This document shows positions 59,101-64,000 of a stretch of DNA of 64,000 nucleotides, piece after piece; position 1 is the stretch's first letter, and every line of letters begins with the position of its first letter. The notes below the pieces were generated by a model, which was given only the letters and a program-made list of their open reading frames with translations, searched no databases and was not told the origin of the DNA. Both the position numbers and the translations under genes were made by a program. The DNA is taken from contig NC_133401.1 in assembly GCF_047511655.1 (NCBI RefSeq), positions 17,234,501-17,298,500 of the forward strand. The letters run 5' to 3'. Source of the DNA: Castor canadensis. Its lineage: Eukaryota; Chordata; Mammalia; Rodentia; Castoridae.

Positions 59101-62100
59101 GGATACTGCCTATGACCTGCCTTTTTACCTCTTCATTCACAAAGGCTCACACCTGGAGGAGACTTGTGGCAGTGTCCTTAGGTGTGTCCAAGCTGTAGTT
59201 TTGTGCATTGTGAATTCATCCCTTTGTTTTCTAAAGCTGATCATCTTAGGAGAAACCAAGGTTCAAGTTTTTCCTCATGAAATGATCCTGATTTCAAATA
59301 CCACATAGACCACCTCCTGTCCTGGCCAGCACCCAGTGGTCCAGGCTTCCCCAGCAGCATCTCCTGGGCTGTTCACACTCTACTGGCCAGCCCCGCTCAG
59401 TCTTCCCTGCCTTGCCCTGCCTTCCAGATTCTGGTACAAGTCAAAGAGGTCCTCTCCAAGCTGAGCACGCTCGTGGAGACCACGTTGAAAGAGGTGCGAG
59501 TTGTGTGGGGGCGAGGGAGGGCAGCAGGGCAGGTGGGTGGCCACCTGGCTGGGGTGGAGCCATCAAGCTCAGGAACTTACAAATCCACCTGGCGTGGTTT
59601 GCCCTTCCTCATCTTTCCTCCTGCGTGTCCCTCTCCTGGCCCCTTGCTCTCTGTCCACCCTTTTCATTGTTGTGTCCCCATGTGTCTTGCATGGATCTTC
59701 TCGGTCTGCCGTGATCTCTCACCCTTCCCTTCCCCTCTGCCCCCTCCCCATGTCTCTCTCTGGGCCCCTCCCTCTCCGGTGGCCTCTTTTCTTCCAGACA
59801 GAGAAGATTACGGTGTGCGGGGACACCCACGGCCAGTTCTATGACCTCCTCAACATATTTGAGCTCAACGGTTTGCCCTCAGAGACCAACCCCTATGTAT
59901 CCTTCTCTGGCAGCTAGCCCTGGTCACCACAGCCTCCACCAGGGAGAGGCCTGGCCGTGTAGGAAGGGAGTGACCAGGGCCAGTCCCCGTGTCCCTCTGG
60001 GCCCTGGGTTTTCTTGTCTACAGCAAGGTCACTTACAGTTAGCACACACACTGCTATGCCTGCCATCCCATCCCAGCTCGGCTTCTTGCAGCTGCATGAA
60101 GCAGCACTCACTTCCTCTTAGTGCCTCGATTTCCCCATCTGTAACAGGACTGAGAGAAGCAGGCGAGTGGCGCTGAGAGCAAGGCCTGGCCGCTCTCCCG
60201 CCCCATGTCTTCTCATTCACAATACAGCCCGGGCACAGTGCCTGGGCTGGGGTAGGTCTACTTCCCTCCTCTTTCTATAGAGTCAGTGTAAGAACAGCCT
60301 GTGGGAAGCACTGGAGGCCCAGTAAGTATTTTGGTTTGGTTTGGTTTGGTTTTTTTGGTGGCACTGGGGCTGGAACTCGGATCCTCACATTTGCCAGGCA
60401 GGCACTCTACCAGCCCTTTTGTGTGTGTGTGTGGCAGTGAGGGGGAGGGATTGGTTATTTTTTGAGCTAGGGTCTCTCGAACTTTTTACCTAGGCTGACT
60501 TCAAACCGTGATCCTCCTCATCTCTGCCTCTGAGCCACCGGTGCCCAGCTCAATAAGTATTTTTGACATTAGGATATTGACTTTATAACTAGCAGTGGAG
60601 GAGCCTCCAGGCCAGTAGCCTTGTTGAGTGGGAGGCTTGTGTCCCAGCTCTTATGTGGCTTTTGGCCTGTTTGGGGGAACAGCAAAAGCTGGCTGCCTGC
60701 CTACAGCCCCCCCCTCATTGGCGTCCCTGAGACACAGTAGGTGGGGCACTCAGTGCCATCCTGCTGAGCCCAGAGGCCAGTGGCTGGCTGGAGCCCACTG
60801 TGAGGAAAGGAACAAAAGCGTATCCCCCGAGCCTCGCTCAATCCTCATTCCTTGGCAGGCGCTGACAGAAGCCTTGGGGGTGAACAGACCTGGAAGGGAC
60901 AGCCCATTCCGCCTGGCTTCTGCCGTACTGCATTTTCCTTAGCAGAGCAGATATTTAATGGTGACTTCGTGGATCGCGGCTCCTTCTCTGTGGAAGTCAT
61001 CCTCACCCTCTTCGGCTTCAAGCTCCTGTACCCAGATCACTTTCACCTACTTCGAGGTAGTACTACCTGCGGCATTGTGAGGCCCAGTCAGTGCACTTGC
61101 CTTCCCTCTGAGCTTCCATTTCTTTATCGATAAACTTAGCAACTTGCTTAATGAGTTCACCATGATCGTGCCCTTGGCAGCTGGGTAGGTTGTGCCCTGC
61201 CCAGCTGGCTCACGCTAGCTGTGTGTGTTCCTGAGATCATGCTCTCCAGTGTGTGGCAGTTGAAGGCCTGGAAAAAGGGGCACATTTTTCTAACTTGCAC
61301 ACAGGCAGGAATGCTCTGTGGTGACCCTTATCAAGCAAAAAGATCAAGCTGAGCCAGCCAGTAAGCACTCAGTTAACAGCAGCTGTTTGCTCTGGGGGCT
61401 TTCTTCACACACAGTCTCTCCTGGGGGGGAGGGCACGAGAGAGGGCAGATGGGAATTATATGATTTATATCATCCCAAAAAGAAAAAGAAAACATTTGTT
61501 TTTAAAATGACCCGCCCTCCCCCCGCCCCCCCACAACTAGTGAGATGGGATGGGGCATTTCTGGAGCAGAGGTAGTGTAGTCACTGGCAGGGTCAGGCTC
61601 TGCAACCCAGCCATGGTCACTGCTCCCCGTTTCCGTCTCCGTGATTATAGTGGGCAGGGTGGCCTTCTAGGCCTCACAAGGCGGTGGCTGTGGTCTCATG
61701 TGCTGCTCTTGCAGAAGTCCTGGGTGCATCTCAGAGGGGGTTCCGGCTCTGAGATGCAACCCAGAGTCTGTCATGTGAGAATGGGTATGGGGAGGGAAGA
61801 AAGGGCCAGAGGAACCAGCTGGGTTTGGCCAGAGCACCTGCATGGTGTGGATGAGACTACATTGCCAGAGGTGTAGCACTATCCTCTACATAGGCTGGAG
61901 GGTCGTGGGGCCGTGAAGTTTGAATTACTTCCTCAGTGGACCTATGCTGTCTAACAGGATAAGGCTGCCAGGACATGTGGGCCCAGAGAACAGGGCCTGC
62001 TGCTGACCCCTGGGGACTGATGGGAAGTGCAGCACAGGAGAGGCAGGAGAGTGGGTGAGGAGAGGCTAGACGGGTCTGAGCACTGAAGCAGCCAGCCTGT

Positions 62101-64000
62101 GCACCTGCCCTGTAGACAACTCTCTAGGCCTCCCAGAGTGAAGAGCTCAGGTTTAGGGGTCATAAGGGTGGGACAGGTGGGCTTTTAGCAGATGCAGGAT
62201 AACCTGGGGACAGGGTGTGACAGTGCTTGCATGGAGGATGGAACATCATGGGGCCAGGCTATGACAGAAGCTCTGCAAATGGACAGTTGAGTGGAAACCC
62301 CCCTGCCACCTCCAGCCTGGAAGACTCTGAGGTGGGAGCCCGAAGTCCACAGGGCCAGGGCAGAGTCCAGGCCTGAGCCTGTGGCCACGTGCCCACACAC
62401 CTCGTTAGCCTGTTTGCTTCCCCAGGAAATAGACCTCACTGGGTTTCTCTGGAGGGCCAGTGGACTATGTGTGAACTGTCATTGACGTGAGGCCCGCCAG
62501 CTGCCTGTGGACAGTCATCCCTAAGGGGTCCCTTCTGTTCCACTGTGGCCAGGCAACCACGAGACAGACAACATGAACCAGATCTACGGTTTTGAGGGTG
62601 AAGTGAAGGCCAAGTACACAGCCCAGATGTACGAGCTCTTCAGTGAGGTGTTCGAGTGGCTCCCACTAGCCCAGTGCATCAACGGCAAAGTGCTGGTGAG
62701 GCCACGGGGCCCCGCCCATGAGTGCTGGTGCGGGTGTGGTGGGGACTGGGACTGGCCTACCCTCACAGTGTGCTGTCCGCCTTCCGCAGATCATGCACGG
62801 GGGCTTGTTCAGTGAAGACGGAGTCACCCTGGATGACATCCGGAAGATCGAGCGGAACCGGCAGCCTCCAGACTCAGGTGAGTGGTGCCAGGCCAGGGGA
62901 CAGGAGTGGCTTGGACTCCCATCTGAGCTGCAGGCATGGGCCTGGCACTGGCACTGGCACAGTGGGCTTCATGCCCTTGGCAAGGAATAACAAGTCTGAG
63001 CCTCAGTTTCCCCACCTGCAGCTTGGGCCATTGGGGCATGCTGGATAGGGACCATCAGTGACCACTCAGCGCTGAGTTGAGCACCTGCTTGGCCCCAGGG
63101 TGAGGTGTGAAGGTGCCTGACAAGTCATGGGGACGCACTGTAGAGGATGTGGGTAGTGTGGTGCAGCCTCTGCAGGCTGGGGACATTTGAGCTGACCCCA
63201 GGAGGAAGAGCACAGAGGGAGTGACAGCAGGGTGGGTAGGGTCAGGCTTCAGGGCTCAGTGCTGGGTGTGAGGCTCCCTGGTCTTCACTGTGTGGCATGA
63301 GAGCCAGTGCAGGCCTGAGCAGGAGGAGGTCTGATGTGGCTGGGTGTTAATGCTCCATCCACTCAGCCAATCTGTGGGTGGCTGGGGCCAGCTCAGTACC
63401 ATGTGTGCATGTCGCCAGCCTGGCCCTCGCCGGGCTGTGCTGGGGATCTGGCTGGTTGGCAGTGGGAAGTATAATTGCTGGCCCAGAAACTGGCCAGGGA
63501 GCCTGCCACAGAGGTAGATAAGCCCCTGACGCTTGCTCTTGCCTTCCTCCAGGTCCCATGTGCGACCTGCTGTGGTCAGATCCACAGCCACAGGTGAGTC
63601 CAATGCCCTGGTGTGGGCTGTGGGCAGTGCAGTGGGGTGGAGCTCGTAGTCACCCTGTATCTCCTGTCCCCTGCCTCTCCCCAGAACGGGCGTTCAGTCA
63701 GCAAGCGGGGCGTGAGCTGCCAGTTTGGGCCGGACGTCACCAAGGCCTTCCTGGAGGAGAACCAGCTGGATTACATCATCCGCAGCCACGAGGTCAAGGC
63801 CGAGGGCTATGAGGTGGCACACGGAGGCCGCTGTGTCACCGTCTTCTCCGCCCCCAATTACTGGTATGTCCTACCCAGGGCCTCTTCCCAGGCCACAGGT
63901 TCTAGACTGTCTGTGTGGAGTTAACTTTTCGTTATGGACCATTGAAGTCATGGGAAGGGTACCACGAAGGCCTAAGCACACCCAGCACCAGGCCTCCGCC

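Overview
This is a stretch of mammalian nuclear DNA carrying two plus-strand, multi-exon genes head to tail: HIF3A (complete coding sequence, 15 exons, start 4896, stop 35155) and PPP5C (exons 1-11, start 39547, running off the right edge after codon 451). The same order is known in human 19q13.3. Every coding exon was placed by matching translated segments to the remembered human proteins and then fixing GT/AG borders and codon phase. The HIF3A model is 666 residues (human isoform 1 is 669). PPP5C keeps the human numbering exactly up to Tyr451.

Organism: the introns are full of B1-like (7SL-derived) SINEs, ID-like tRNA-derived SINEs and fused B1-plus-ID elements. B1 and ID point to a rodent. 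The abundance of fused elements and the lack of obvious B2 or B4 argue against mouse or rat. A castorimorph such as beaver is my guess, not a demonstrated assignment.

Layout: 1-4595 is repeat-rich flank with one strong CTCF-type motif. 4600-4921 is a GC-rich, TATA-less HIF3A promoter with the first coding exon. 4922-35057 holds HIF3A introns with about 40 SINEs, L2 and MIR relics, a 5S rRNA-SINE chimera and several long simple arrays (TGAG/TGAA, GGAT twice, GA-rich, GGTGAT). 35156 to about 37880 is a probable long 3' UTR containing a degenerate TTCTAG-rich minisatellite and a perfect DR1 element. 37881-39140 is intergenic. 39150-39900 is the PPP5C CpG-rich promoter with CCAAT and NRF1-type motifs. 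The rest is PPP5C, far poorer in SINEs, with a probable U12-type intron 6.

Function: HIF3A encodes an oxygen-labile bHLH-PAS partner of ARNT that tunes the hypoxia response. PPP5C encodes the TPR-containing Ser/Thr phosphatase PP5, which docks on HSP90. The two share a neighbourhood but nothing seen here indicates co-regulation. I found no other protein-coding gene. The most notable observations are the 5S-SINE chimera with matching target-site duplications, the U12-type intron, the CCAAT/GC-box tandem array beside HIF3A exon 2, the 3' UTR minisatellite with a DR1, and an intron 13 branch-site candidate lying inside a hexanucleotide array.
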